Notes under the pieces: model-generated
Told to the model about the DNA's origin: nothing
What the model saw: only the letters and a program-made list of their open reading frames with translations
Databases searched by the model: none
Position numbers and translations under genes: made by a program
Shown: positions 23,829 through 34,965 of the stretch, piece after piece
How positions within the stretch are numbered: the first letter of the stretch is position 1
Layout of the letters: every line of letters begins with the position of its first letter
DNA from: Actinomycetota bacterium
GTDB lineage: Bacteria > Actinomycetota > Thermoleophilia > Solirubrobacterales > Solirubrobacteraceae
Direction of reading: 5' to 3'
NCBI GenBank assembly: GCA_018268595.1
Contig: JAFDWH010000009.1
Location: forward strand, 1-64,000
Length of the DNA stretch: 64,000 bases

Positions 23829-24585
23829 CAGCCGGCGGCCGCCACGATCGCCGCGAACGACTCGGCCTCGAGCGAGGCCCCGCCGACGAGCGCGCCGTCG
23901 ACGTCCGGCAGCGCGAGCAGCTCGGCCGCGTTGTCGGGCTTGACGGACCCGCCGTAGAGGATCCGCACCCGCTGCGCCGCCTCCTCCGAGCGCGAGCCGA
24001 CGAGCGCACGCACGAACGCGCACGCCTCCTGCGCCTGCTCGGGCGTCGCGACGAGGCCGGTGCCGATCGCCCAGATCGGCTCGTAGGCGATCACCACCTC
24101 GCCGAGCAGCTCCTCCGGAACTCTCTCGAGGTCCTCGCCGATCTGATGGCGCAGCTTGCGCTCGGTGTCGCCGGCCTCGCGCTCGGCCTCCGTCTCGCCG
24201 ACGCACAGAAGCGGCTTGAGGCCGGCGTCCAGCAGCTTGGGGACCTTGAGCTGCAGCGCGCGGTCGGTCTCGCCGAACAGCTCGCGTCGCTCCGAGTGCC
24301 CGACGATCGCGCCGTGCACGTCGAGCTCGCTCAGCATCTGCGGCGAGACCTCGCCGGTGAACGCGCCGGCGTCCTCGTAGTGGACGTTCTGCGCGTAGAC
24401 CTCGACGCGCGAGCCGCGCGCCGAGTCGACCATCGCGCCGAGCGACAGGAACGACGGGCAGATCGCGACGTCGACCGCGTCGGCGGTCGCGACACGCGGC
24501 AGCAGCGCGGCGACGAACGCCTCCGCCTCCGCGACCGTCTTGTGCATCTTCCAGTTGCCCGCGATCAGCGGCCTGCGTCCGTTGC

Positions 24586-24589
<4 letters not shown>
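23828..24589 (-). CDS. tpiA: Triosephosphate isomerase
   Basis: Interconverts dihydroxyacetone phosphate and glyceraldehyde 3-phosphate. The 253-aa TIM barrel has catalytic Lys in GNWKMHKT, His in IVGHSERR, Glu in [11 protein letters not shown] and the phosphate loop GGSVKPDN. It overlaps pgk upstream by 4 nt and gpmI downstream by 1 nt. Confidence 0.97.
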
Positions 24590-26873
<2,284 letters not shown>

Positions 26874-27890
26874 TCAGGCGACCGCGCGCCGCGCCGCGAT
26901 CGCGTCGACGAACAGCCGCTCCCAGACGCCCGCCATCTCCCAGATCGTCTCGCGCTTCGCCCACGCCTTCGCGCGCTTGCCCTGCTTCGAGCGCTCGCGG
27001 CGGCTGCGGATCAGCCCGTCGAGCGCGTCGAACCAGTCACCGTCCGCGACCAGCCGGCCGCCCTCCTCCGTGCCGAGCTCGCGGTAGGAGCCGACCGGCG
27101 AGGCCAGCCACGGGACGCCCGCGGCGGCGTACTCGCGCGCCTTCACGTTCGAGCGACCCTGGTTGAACGGGATGTCGGCGAGCGGCACGAGCCCGATGTC
27201 GAAGTCGGCGAGCCGCTGCGTCAGCCGTTCGATCGGGATCGCCTCCTCGCGCCGGTAGCGCGGGTGCTCGATCCCGAGGTCGATGTTGATCGTCTCGACG
27301 CGCACCTGCGGGTGCTCGTCGAGGATCCGCGCGAGCGTCTCCGCGAGCCCGAGCGTCTCGGCGTCGACGAGGTGCTCCAGCCCGGCGTGCCAGCCGATCA
27401 CGAGCCCGTCGTGCCCGTGCGGCGCGACGCGGTTGAACGCGCCCGGCAGGTAGTTGTCGACGACGTGGACGTTGCGCGCGCCAGCCGCCTCGAAGCGATC
27501 GGCGAGGTGGTCGCTGGGGGTCGTGACGAGGTCGACGCGGCCGACGTGCTCGAGCAGCAGCTCGAAGTTGCGGCGCGAGCGGTCGAGCCAGTCCTGGCCG
27601 GTCCTCTCCCCCAGCCCGGGCGGCATGTCGAGGATGTTGTCGTCCTCGTCGAAGCCGACGACGATCCCCCGCTCGAGCAGCCTCGTGACGACGTCGCCGT
27701 CGTCGTACAGGAGCGCGGGACGGTGGATGTGCACGAAGTCGCAGCCCGCCAGCGGCGCTATGTCGATGACTCTCTTGTACTCCTGCTCGACGTGCACGAT
27801 GTCGTGACCGCGTTCGCGCAGCGCCATCAACGGCAGCAGCAGGCGGTAATACCCGTTCGCGCCTTCCTGCGCGACAGCCCCCAGTCGCAT
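26874..27890 (-). CDS. Glycosyltransferase family 4-like protein
   Basis: A 338-residue GT-B-type protein. The N-terminal half has an incomplete donor domain pattern with HIHRPALLYDDGD and GFDEDDNILDMP; the C-terminal half has the usual DFDIGLVPLADIPFNQGRSNVKAREYAAAGVPWLAS (acceptor/donor loop with the EX7E-like ending). There is no signal peptide, so it acts at the cytosolic membrane face. It is placed between pdxH and gap with its own leader; the sugar and acceptor cannot be told. It may serve surface polysaccharide synthesis. Confidence 0.8.
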   Translation of the reverse strand: MRLGAVAQEGANGYYRLLLPLMALRERGHDIVHVEQEYKRVIDIAPLAGCDFVHIHRPALLYDDGDVVTRLLERGIVVGFDEDDNILDMPPGLGERTGQDWLDRSRRNFELLLEHVGRVDLVTTPSDHLADRFEAAGARNVHVVDNYLPGAFNRVAPHGHDGLVIGWHAGLEHLVDAETLGLAETLARILDEHPQVRVETINIDLGIEHPRYRREEAIPIERLTQRLADFDIGLVPLADIPFNQGRSNVKAREYAAAGVPWLASPVGSYRELGTEEGGRLVADGDWFDALDGLIRSRRERSKQGKRAKAWAKRETIWEMAGVWERLFVDAIAARRAVA

Positions 27891-27947
27891 CCCCCGTTCC
27901 CCCTGGTCGCTTTCGGCCGAGTATCTCAGGCCGCGTCCGGCGTGCGC

Positions 27948-27961
27948 ACGGGTCGGCCCGT
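27948..27961. terminator. Small hairpin downstream of pdxH
   Basis: ACGGG, loop TCGG, CCCGT: a 5-bp stem with a stable-type tetraloop just before the pdxH stop side. Weak evidence. Confidence 0.3.
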
Positions 27962-27965
27962 CGCG

Positions 27966-28577
27966 TCAGGGCGCGAGGCGCACGTGCTGCCAGGCGCCGT
28001 CCGCGCCGCGCGTGTAGCGGAAGCGGTCGTGCAGGCGGTTCGCCCGCCCCTGCCACAGCTCGATCTCGTCCGGCTCGACGCGGTAGCCGCCCCAATGCGG
28101 CGGCCGCGGCACGACCCCGCCGGCGTAGCGCTCGTCGAGCGCGGCGAAGCGACGCTCCAGCTCGCCGCGGTCCGGCAGCGGCCGGCTCTGCTCCGACGCC
28201 CACGCGCCCAGCTGGCTGCCGCGCGGGCGGGTGGCGAAGTAGGCGTCGGACTCCTCGCCGCCGAGCCGCTCGACGCGACCGCCGACGCGCACCTGCCGCT
28301 GCAAGGGGATCCACAGCAGCACGAGCGCGGCGTGCGGGTTCGCGTCCAGCTCGCGCGCCTTGCGGCTCTCGTAGTTGGTGAAGAACGCGAAGCCGCGCTG
28401 GTCGATCCCCTTCAGCAGCACCGCCCGCGCGGACGGGCGGCCGTCGGGCGTGGCGGTCGCGAGCGTCATCGCGTCGTGCTGCTCGAGCCCGAACGCCTCC
28501 GCTTCTGCGAACCAGCGCCGCACGAGCGCGATCGGGTCCGGCAGCAGGTCGTGCTCGTGCAGCTCGTCGGCGTTCAT
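27966..28577 (-). CDS. pdxH: Pyridoxamine/pyridoxine 5'-phosphate oxidase
   Basis: FMN enzyme that makes pyridoxal 5'-phosphate. The 203-aa protein matches the family over its full length: NADELHEHDLLPDPI start, ATPDGRPSARAVLLKGID, FFTNYESRKARELDANP, the FMN-phosphate region, GSQLGAWASEQSRPL, and the C-terminal PHWGGYRVEPDEIELWQGRANRLHDRFRY, which closes the active site. It is read in the same direction as rapZ and uvrC. Confidence 0.95.
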   Translation of the reverse strand: MNADELHEHDLLPDPIALVRRWFAEAEAFGLEQHDAMTLATATPDGRPSARAVLLKGIDQRGFAFFTNYESRKARELDANPHAALVLLWIPLQRQVRVGGRVERLGGEESDAYFATRPRGSQLGAWASEQSRPLPDRGELERRFAALDERYAGGVVPRPPHWGGYRVEPDEIELWQGRANRLHDRFRYTRGADGAWQHVRLAP

Positions 28578-28633
28578 CGCCGTGCATCTTGCCGCGCGCG
28601 GCGCCTCGGCGCTGCGCCGCGAGCGGCGCGCTC

Positions 28634-29602
28634 CTAGCGACCGCCGTGGTCGACGTCGCGGTGCGCGACCTCGACGAGGTAGTCGCCCGCCTCGCGGTAG
28701 CGCGCGGCGAGGTGCTCGGCGATCGCGACGGAGCGGTGGCGCCCGCCGGTGCAGCCGACGGCGATCGACAGGTGCGCCTTGCCCTCCGCGACGTACTGCG
28801 GCAGCAGGTAGTCGAGCATCGGCAGCAGCCGCGCGTAGAACGCCTCGAGCGCGCCGTCGCGGTCGATGTAGGCGACGACCTCCGCCTGCATGCCGGTCAG
28901 CGGGCGCAGCTCCGGCTCGTAGTGCGGGTTCGGCAGGAAGCGCACGTCGAACAGCAGGTCGGCATCGCGTGCCGGGCCGTGCTTGAAGCCGAAGCTCTGG
29001 ATCGTGACGGCGAGTCTGCCGGGTGCGCGCGTCGGCAGCAGCGCGTCGGCGAGCTTGCGGCGCAGCATCGCGCTCGTGAGCCCGGTCGTCTCCAGCACGA
29101 GGTCGGCGCGCTCGCGCACGGGGGCGAGCAGCGAGCGCTCGCGCGCGATCCCGTCCGCGACGCTGCCGGCCGGCGAGAGCGGGTGCCGGCGGCGCGTCTC
29201 CTTGTAGCGCGTCATCAGCGCCTGCTCGTCCGCCTCGAGGAACAGCACGCGGTGGCTGACGCCCGCGCGCTCCAGCTCGTCCAGCACGGCGACGAGGCCC
29301 GCGAAGTAGCTGCCCCCGCGCGCGTCGGAGACGACCGCGGCCCGCTCGACCTTCGAGCCCTGGTGCATGAACAGCTCGGCCAGCGAGCGGATCATCTCCG
29401 GCGGCAGGTTGTCGACGCAGAAGTAGCCCTCGTCCTCGAAGGCGGCCATCGCCGTCGACTTGCCGGCACCGGAGAAGCCGGTGATCAGGACGAGATCGGT
29501 CAGCGCGGAGCTGCGGATGTCCGCCGGCTCCGGCGTGAGCTCCAACTTGCGCCCCGCCGGACGCTGACGGTCCCCGAGCCCCGTGGGCCGGGAGACGCTC
29601 AT
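28634..29602 (-). CDS. rapZ: RapZ/YvcJ-family nucleotide-binding protein
   Basis: A P-loop protein whose relatives act as RNase adapters or GTPases in cell-envelope regulation. The 322-aa chain has the Walker A GFSGAGKST near residue 42, YFCVDNLPP, and the C-terminal RNA/regulator domain with SFGFKHGP, DVRFLPNPHY and AVGCTGGRHRSVAIAE. It follows uvrC by 45 nt, as in many Gram-positives, but the yvcK and whiA genes that usually follow are absent; pdxH is there instead. A CACAAT hexamer 6 nt before the ATG may be a -10. Confidence 0.92.
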   Translation of the reverse strand: MSVSRPTGLGDRQRPAGRKLELTPEPADIRSSALTDLVLITGFSGAGKSTAMAAFEDEGYFCVDNLPPEMIRSLAELFMHQGSKVERAAVVSDARGGSYFAGLVAVLDELERAGVSHRVLFLEADEQALMTRYKETRRRHPLSPAGSVADGIARERSLLAPVRERADLVLETTGLTSAMLRRKLADALLPTRAPGRLAVTIQSFGFKHGPARDADLLFDVRFLPNPHYEPELRPLTGMQAEVVAYIDRDGALEAFYARLLPMLDYLLPQYVAEGKAHLSIAVGCTGGRHRSVAIAEHLAARYREAGDYLVEVAHRDVDHGGR

Positions 29603-29647
29603 GCCCTCATTGTGCCGATCTCGGCGGATGGCCGTGTGAAGAGGGGG

Positions 29648-31540
29648 TCAATGGCCGGTCTTGTTGAGCTGCGCGTAGAGGTCGCGCGCGACCTTCCCCG
29701 GCAGTCCCGGCACCGCCTCGAGCTGCTCGCGCGTCGCCGCCAGGAACGCCTCCGGCGAGCCGAAGTGCTGCAGCAGCGCGCGCTTGCGCGCCGGTCCGAT
29801 CCCCTGCAGGCGGTCGAGCACGGAGGTGGTCATCGCTCTGTCGCGGCGGATGCGGTGGTGGCCGATCGCGAAGCGGTGCGCCTCGTCGCGCACGCGCTGC
29901 AAGAGCTGCAGCTCGGGCGCGTCGTGCGGCAGCACGATCGGCGCTGCGCGGCCGGGCACGAACAGCTCCTCGATCCGCTTCGCGAGCGAGACGACCGCGA
30001 CGCCGCGACGGCTGAAGCCCTCCAGCGCGCGCAGGCCGGCGGACAACTGGCCCTTGCCGCCGTCGATCACGACGACGTTCGGCAGCGCCGCGAACGAGGC
30101 GTCGTACGCCTCGTCGTGCGGCGAGCGATCGTGCTGGCGCTCGTACTGCGCGAGGCGCCGGCTCAGCACCTCCTCCATCGAGGCGAAGTCGTCCGGCACC
30201 CCGTCGACGCCCTCGCGCAGCGTGAAGCGGCGGTAGTCGGCCTTCTTCGGCGCGCCGCCCTCGAACACGACCATCGAGGCGACCGTGTGCGTGCCGCCGA
30301 GGTTGGAGATGTCGAAGCACTCGACCCGCAGCGGGATCGCGTCGAGCCCGAGCGCCTCCTGCAGGCGCTCGAGCGCCTCGACCCGCTGGTGGCGTCTGCG
30401 CTCCGCCCGCAGCCTCTCCTGGTCGAGCGCGAGCCGCGCGTTGCGCTCGGCCAGCTCGAGGATGCGGCGCTTGTCGCCGCGCTCGGCGGCGCGCAGCTCG
30501 ACCGGCCCGCCGCGCCGCTGCGCGAGCGCCTCGGCGACGGTCTCCGGCACGGCCGCGTCGCGCTGCACCACGATCAGCGGCGGGATCGCGATCGCGTCGC
30601 CGTAGTACTGGAGCAGGAACGCCTCGGCGACCGCGGGCAGCTCGTCGCCCGCCTCGTTCTCGAGGTAGAAGCTCTGGCGGTCGGACAGAATCCCGTCGCG
30701 CACCTGGAAGACCTGGGCGTTCGCCTCCGTCCCGTCGACCGCGAGCGCGACGGCGTCGATCGTGCCGACCGACTCGTTCGCGACGCGCTGGCGCTCCAGC
30801 AGCGAGCGGATCGCTCTCAGGCGGTTGCGCGCGAGCGCCGCGTCCTCGAAGCGCTGCTCGGCGGCTGCCTGGCGCATCGAGCCCTCGATCGCGCGCTCGA
30901 TCTGGCGGTAGCGGCCGGACAGGAAGTCGACGACGCCGTCGATCGCGTCGCGGTACTGCTGCCGGCTGACGTAGCCGACGCAGGGGGCCGTGCAGCGCTT
31001 GATGTAGTAGTCCAGGCAGGGCGAGCCGCTGCGACGGCCGGGCTCCGGACCGTCGCAGGTGCGGAACATGAAGATCTTGCCGAGCAGGTCGAGCGTCTCG
31101 CGCACGCGCTTCGCGTTGGAGTAGGGCCCGAAGTAGACGCGCTCGCGGCGGTGGCGCTCACGCGTGAAGTAGACCCGCGGATAGTCCTCGTCGAGGCTGA
31201 TGCCGATGTACGGATAGGACTTGTCGTCGCGCAGCCGGATGTTGAAGCGCGGCTTGTACTGCTTGATGAAGTTCTGCTCGGCGAGCAGCGCCTCCGACTC
31301 GGTCGTCACGACGAGCGACTCGATCCGCTCGATCATCGGCAGCAGATCGCGGCCCACCTGCGTGCTGGGGTTGGAGAAGTGCGACGCGACCCGCTTCTTG
31401 ATCGACTTCGCCTTGCCGACGTAGATGACGGTGCCCTTCGCGTTGCGGAACAGGTACACGCCGGGCTGGTCCGGCAGCGCGCGGCGCTGCTGCGCGAGTC
31501 GCTGCTCGCGCGTCGTGTCGTTCCCGTCCGTGTCGGCCAT
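29648..31540 (-). CDS. uvrC: Excinuclease ABC subunit C
   Basis: Makes both incisions in nucleotide-excision repair after UvrAB damage recognition. The 630-aa protein has the GIY-YIG 3' nuclease (GVYLFRNAKGTVIYVGKAKSIKKRV), a Cys cluster (RTCDGPEPGRRSGSPCLDYYIKRCTAPCVGY), the UVR domain near residues 205-240, the RNase H-like 5' nuclease (ECFDISNLGGTHTVASMVVFEGG, VVIDGGKGQL) and C-terminal helix-hairpin-helix motifs (DRLQGIGPARKRALLQHFGS). Complete and canonical. Confidence 0.96.
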   Translation of the reverse strand: MADTDGNDTTREQRLAQQRRALPDQPGVYLFRNAKGTVIYVGKAKSIKKRVASHFSNPSTQVGRDLLPMIERIESLVVTTESEALLAEQNFIKQYKPRFNIRLRDDKSYPYIGISLDEDYPRVYFTRERHRRERVYFGPYSNAKRVRETLDLLGKIFMFRTCDGPEPGRRSGSPCLDYYIKRCTAPCVGYVSRQQYRDAIDGVVDFLSGRYRQIERAIEGSMRQAAAEQRFEDAALARNRLRAIRSLLERQRVANESVGTIDAVALAVDGTEANAQVFQVRDGILSDRQSFYLENEAGDELPAVAEAFLLQYYGDAIAIPPLIVVQRDAAVPETVAEALAQRRGGPVELRAAERGDKRRILELAERNARLALDQERLRAERRRHQRVEALERLQEALGLDAIPLRVECFDISNLGGTHTVASMVVFEGGAPKKADYRRFTLREGVDGVPDDFASMEEVLSRRLAQYERQHDRSPHDEAYDASFAALPNVVVIDGGKGQLSAGLRALEGFSRRGVAVVSLAKRIEELFVPGRAAPIVLPHDAPELQLLQRVRDEAHRFAIGHHRIRRDRAMTTSVLDRLQGIGPARKRALLQHFGSPEAFLAATREQLEAVPGLPGKVARDLYAQLNKTGH

Positions 31541-31576
31541 CGTCGGCCGTCGAGGATAGGGGCCGGCGGTGCCGTG

Positions 31577-31807
31577 TCAGTGCCAGCGGCGGCGCAGCCG
31601 GCGAATCCGCACTGCCTGCCTGACACGCCAGCTCCGGACATCCTTGGTGAGCATCCAGGTGGAGAGCATGCCGGCGAAGAAGAGCCCGCCGAGTGCCGTT
31701 CTCACGGCGGACGGCCAGCCGAGCAAGTAGGCAGCCATGACGACCAGCGGTATCACCAAGCCGGTGATGTCCACCCAGATCCGCAGGAGACGACTGTCTT
31801 GCTTCAT
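31577..31807 (-). CDS. Small membrane protein (76 aa), unknown
   Basis: Two hydrophobic helices (about residues 12-28 and 37-53) and a strongly basic C-terminus (RQAVRIRRLRRRWH), so the tail should face the cytosol. No known family. It lies 22 nt after the next small membrane protein gene in the same direction and could be the last gene of the pseudopilin operon. Confidence 0.55.
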   Translation of the reverse strand: MKQDSRLLRIWVDITGLVIPLVVMAAYLLGWPSAVRTALGGLFFAGMLSTWMLTKDVRSWRVRQAVRIRRLRRRWH

Positions 31808-31829
31808 GAATCGATCGTAGGGTCGACGT

Positions 31830-32060
31830 CTACAGCCGATCTATGGCGAAGACGACCAGCAAGCCCAGCACTCCTGCGCCGAAGCCGAGGATCAGCCCAG
31901 CCCGCGTCGCGTCGCCTGCTCTCTCCGAAGGCAGCTTCCGCAGATCGGCCGCGAGCGCTCCGATGACACTGCCGAACGTCGCGGAGAACGTGATTGTGGA
32001 GACGCGACCCGGGTCGGGCAGCTCGGAAGTCAGCAGCACGACGAGGACGAGCAGCGTCAT
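31830..32060 (-). CDS. Small membrane protein (76 aa), unknown
   Basis: Two membrane helices: one at about residues 20-38 (after a Leu/Val-rich first ten residues that may form part of a third) and one near the C-terminus (AGLILGFGAGVLGLLVVFAI). The ATG at 32060 overlaps the stop of the TadG/VanY/transglycosylase gene by 4 nt, so it is translationally coupled to it and probably belongs to the same envelope machinery. No function can be assigned. Confidence 0.6.
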   Translation of the reverse strand: MTLLVLVVLLTSELPDPGRVSTITFSATFGSVIGALAADLRKLPSERAGDATRAGLILGFGAGVLGLLVVFAIDRL

Positions 32061-33430
32061 CTGACGAGGCGGACGGCGAGGCTGGTCGCGAGCCCGGCGC
32101 TGTCGCCGGCGCCGCTCAGCAGGCCGAGGATGCGGGTGACGTAGCCCTGCGTCTCGGGGTACGGCGGCACGCAGCCGCAGGCGGACACGGCGCCGGGGCC
32201 CGCGTTGTAGGCGGCGAGCGCGAGCGGGACGCTGCCGAAGCGGCGCAGCAGGTCGCGCATCAGCCGCCCCTGCGCGTCGATCGCCTGTCTGGCGTCGAAC
32301 GGGTCGTCGAGGCCGAGCGCATGCGCCGTCGCCGGCATGAACTGCGCGATCCCCTGCGCCCCCGCGGGCGAGACCGCCGCGGCGTCGAAGCCGGACTCGG
32401 CGTACAGCTGCGCCGCCAGCAGCGCCGCCGAGACGTTCCAGCGCTGCGCCGCGGCGGCGAGCGGAGCGGCGTACCGCGCCGGCACGAACGACGGCAGGCC
32501 GGCGCGGCCATCGTCGCCGTAGCCGACGGCGGTGGTGCCGGCGTTCAGCGTGAAGCCGTAGTGCCACGGCTCGTACGACATGCGCTGGACGAAGTGGAAC
32601 CCGCCCGCGTGCGCCGCCAGCCAGCCGTACGCGCTCGCCGGCCCGAGGTCCAGCTCGGTGCCGAGCCGGTGCAGCGACCTGCCGGGCGGAGCGACCCATC
32701 TCGGATCGGGGTGCGCGGCGAACAGGCGCGCTTGCTCGGCGTTGCTGCGGAAGCCACTTACGACGATCAGCGACACGCCGCCGCGCGCCGCCGCGGCGGC
32801 CATGCGATCGAACGCGAGCGCCACGTCCGGGCGCATGGGCTTGCCCTGCCGGGACGCGAGCGGACCGCGGTACTCGCCCGCGCCGGCCGCGAACGCGCTG
32901 GTCGCCCCGGGCGCGAGCTGCGCCTCGGCGACCGCGACGACGGGCGCGCTGCGGCGGCGGCCCGCGACCTCCACGACCGCGGGGTCACGGACCGTGACGC
33001 GGATGCGCGTGGGCGCGAACGCGTCGCCGTCCGGGAACGCGACCTCGACGCGCTGCGCGCCGTTCAGCCGGGCGGTCGCGAGCGCCCGTGCGCGCGCTGC
33101 CGCCAGATACGCGGAGCGGTCGAGGTGTTGCGGGTTCGGGACGCCCTCGATCGCCGCCGGCGCGAACAGCCGCTCGTAGCTCGCGCGCATCGCGCGTGCG
33201 CCGCCGAGCGCGGCGAGGTCCGCCGCCTGCTGGTCGCGCCCCTTCGCCCCGATCCCGCGCGCCACGCCGCCGAGCACGAGCGCCGCCACGAGCGCGGCGC
33301 ACATCGCGGCGACGAGCAGGAGCAGGGCCTGCCCGTCCTCGCGCGGGCCGCTCGCAAGGCGGTCGGGGGCAGCAAGCCGGCCGGGCTCCGCGAGCCGGCC
33401 GCGGTCCGCGAGCCGTCTGCGGTCAACCAT
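32057..33430 (-). CDS. TadG-like pseudopilin fused to VanY peptidase and lytic transglycosylase
   Basis: A three-part 457-residue protein. Residues 1-32 are a degenerate repeat (RLADRG/RLAEPG/RLAAPD). Residues ~33-58 are a membrane helix starting GQALLLLVAA, followed by the GRDQQAADLAALGGARA segment of TadE/TadG-like secreted-pilus proteins. Residues ~190-300 form an M15 (VanY-type) peptidase with SLHRLGTELDLG (SxHxxGxxxD) and EPWHYGF. Residues ~325-445 form an SLT lysozyme-like domain with AAQLYAESGFDAAAVSPAGAQGIAQFMP (catalytic Glu) and AYNAGPGAV. It could cut both peptide and glycan strands of peptidoglycan from a membrane-fixed position. It overlaps the neighbouring genes on both sides. 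The combination is unusual. Confidence 0.85.
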   Translation of the reverse strand: MVDRRRLADRGRLAEPGRLAAPDRLASGPREDGQALLLLVAAMCAALVAALVLGGVARGIGAKGRDQQAADLAALGGARAMRASYERLFAPAAIEGVPNPQHLDRSAYLAAARARALATARLNGAQRVEVAFPDGDAFAPTRIRVTVRDPAVVEVAGRRRSAPVVAVAEAQLAPGATSAFAAGAGEYRGPLASRQGKPMRPDVALAFDRMAAAAARGGVSLIVVSGFRSNAEQARLFAAHPDPRWVAPPGRSLHRLGTELDLGPASAYGWLAAHAGGFHFVQRMSYEPWHYGFTLNAGTTAVGYGDDGRAGLPSFVPARYAAPLAAAAQRWNVSAALLAAQLYAESGFDAAAVSPAGAQGIAQFMPATAHALGLDDPFDARQAIDAQGRLMRDLLRRFGSVPLALAAYNAGPGAVSACGCVPPYPETQGYVTRILGLLSGAGDSAGLATSLAVRLVR

Positions 33431-34064
33431 CGCCGCCGCTCAGCGCCAGCTCCGCGACGGCGACTGCCGCCTCCTGCGGAATCGCCATGCCTCCGAGCGC
33501 GAGCGCGCCGGCCAGCCGGCGCGGCGGCGTCAGCTCGGCGACCGGCCGTCCGAGCCGCGCGAGGCTCGCGCGCGCTCGCTCGGCCAGTCCGTCCGCCGCG
33601 TCTGGCTCGCGCACGACGACGATCGCGTCGTGCCACGCGAGCACGCGGTCGAGCGCAGCCGTGCGCGCGAGCGGCAGCGCCACCGTCGTCGGCAGGCCGG
33701 CGAGCGTCCCCGCGCGCCCCAGCTCGGCGCAGAGCGCCGCCGCCCGCGCCGCGGCGTCGTCCTCGACGGTGCCGCGACGATCGGCGAGCCGCACCGGGGC
33801 GTCGTCGTCCACGCCCGCGCGACGATCGGCGAGCCACGCGAGCCGGCCGCTCGCGTCGACCGCACGCCCATCGCGCCGCAGCGCCGCGCTCGCTCGGCGG
33901 GCCGTCGGCAGCCCGCCGAGCGCGCTGCCGCCGCCGTGCCCGAGCGCCGCGGCGAGCGCGCCCCGGGCGCCGGCGGCGCGGGCCAGCGCGAGTGCGATGC
34001 CGGCGGCGGCAACGCGGGCACGCGGCTCCGTGCAGAGGATCGCCACGTGCGGCGCGCCGCTCAC
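33423..34064 (-). CDS. Unknown protein of the pseudopilin operon (213 aa)
   Basis: No recognised family. The N-terminus (HVAILCTEPRARVAAAGIALALARAAGARG) resembles the fold start of MinD/CpaE-like ATPases, whose genes often accompany Tad pilin clusters, but the P-loop Lys motif is absent. The middle has a near repeat, WLADRRAGVDDDAP and RLADRRGTVEDDAA. It is Ala/Arg-rich, lacks a signal peptide, starts at a GTG overlapping the upstream stop and overlaps the fusion gene by 8 nt. It may be an inactivated CpaE-like localisation factor; this is inference. Confidence 0.6.
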   Translation of the reverse strand: MSGAPHVAILCTEPRARVAAAGIALALARAAGARGALAAALGHGGGSALGGLPTARRASAALRRDGRAVDASGRLAWLADRRAGVDDDAPVRLADRRGTVEDDAAARAAALCAELGRAGTLAGLPTTVALPLARTAALDRVLAWHDAIVVVREPDAADGLAERARASLARLGRPVAELTPPRRLAGALALGGMAIPQEAAVAVAELALSGGDG

Positions 34065-34462
34065 CGCTCCGGCCCCGCGTCCGCGCTCGCGTCGGCCGCG
34101 AGGCGCGGGCCCACGCCGGGCAGCAGCGACGGCGGCGTCACCCGCACGCGGACCCTGCTCCCGCTCACCTCGACCCGCAGGCGCGAGTGCGCCCAGCCCG
34201 GCAGCGCCGCCCGCGCCGCCGCCTCGCCGTCGCGGCCGAGCGCGACCGCGACCGCGCCGCTCTGCGCCGCGTGCCCGGCAAGCTCGGCGGCCACTCCCGC
34301 CGCCAGCGCCTGCAGCACGCCCAGCGCGACCGCGACGAGCAGCGGCAGCAGGGCGACCAGCTCGACCGCCGCTTGGCCGGAGGACGCAGCCCGCATGTCG
34401 ACCGCCTGCGCGTCGGCCGCGGCGGAGCGACGCCGGTGCGGGCGGTGAGCGGCGCCGCTCAT
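34061..34462 (-). CDS. TadE-like pseudopilin (133 aa)
   Basis: A short prepilin-like membrane protein. After a basic N-terminal segment comes the leader SSGQAAVELVALLPLLVAVALGV (residues ~27-50), matching the Gly|x4-Glu prepilin-peptidase pattern and a hydrophobic helix. The remaining ~80 residues form a small exported domain. It overlaps the upstream TadE-like gene and the downstream 213-aa gene by 4 nt each. An internal ATG (codon 23, MRAASSGQ) is an alternative start. Confidence 0.78.
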   Translation of the reverse strand: MSGAAHRPHRRRSAAADAQAVDMRAASSGQAAVELVALLPLLVAVALGVLQALAAGVAAELAGHAAQSGAVAVALGRDGEAAARAALPGWAHSRLRVEVSGSRVRVRVTPPSLLPGVGPRLAADASADAGPER

Positions 34463-34809
34463 CGCTGCGCCTCGAAGCGGGCGCGGGCCGTGACGGGCGC
34501 GAGCGTCCCGCGCCCGAGCGCGGCCGGCACGCGCAGCACCAGCACGACCGCGCCGTCCGACGCCCGCTGCACGCGCAGGCCTCGCTCCAGGCGCGGCGGC
34601 AGGACGGCGCGCGCCGCGGCGGCGGGGTCGCCGCCGACCGCCGCCGCGCGTGCGGCGGCGCGTGCCGCGCTGCCGCTCAGCCAGACCGTCTCGCCGGCAA
34701 GCAGCGCCTGCCACAGCAGCGCGACCACCACGCCGACCAGCGGCAGCAGCGCGACCAGCTCGACGCTCGCCTGACCATCGTCCGAGGCGCCACTTCGTGG
34801 CAGATGCAT
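34459..34809 (-). CDS. TadE-like pseudopilin (116 aa)
   Basis: The first gene of the pseudopilin operon. DDGQASVELVALLPLVGVVVALLWQ (residues ~10-34) is a class III prepilin signal with Gly followed by Glu at +5, and it doubles as the membrane helix. The exported part (~80 residues) is Ala/Arg/Val-rich. No tadA/B/C export ATPase or platform gene, and no flp pilin, lies in the window, so the assembly machinery must be encoded elsewhere. Confidence 0.8.
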   Translation of the reverse strand: MHLPRSGASDDGQASVELVALLPLVGVVVALLWQALLAGETVWLSGSAARAAARAAAVGGDPAAAARAVLPPRLERGLRVQRASDGAVVLVLRVPAALGRGTLAPVTARARFEAQR

Positions 34810-34965
34810 GCGCGCAGGCTCATGCGCGAGCTGTCACAGATCCGTCGTGCTTCGCGGCGATTCCGCGCCGGACCGCGCACAGCGCGCGCAAGTGCGGCGT
34901 AGATGCCGCCGCCAGCAGTGCTTGGCGCAGGCAGATGCCCGCGGTGGGGCTGGCCCCCGGCCGGC

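Noticed and set aside
34810-34965. Missing flp pilin gene in front of the TadE genes
   Set aside because: No frame in this gap has a prepilin leader and hydrophobic helix.
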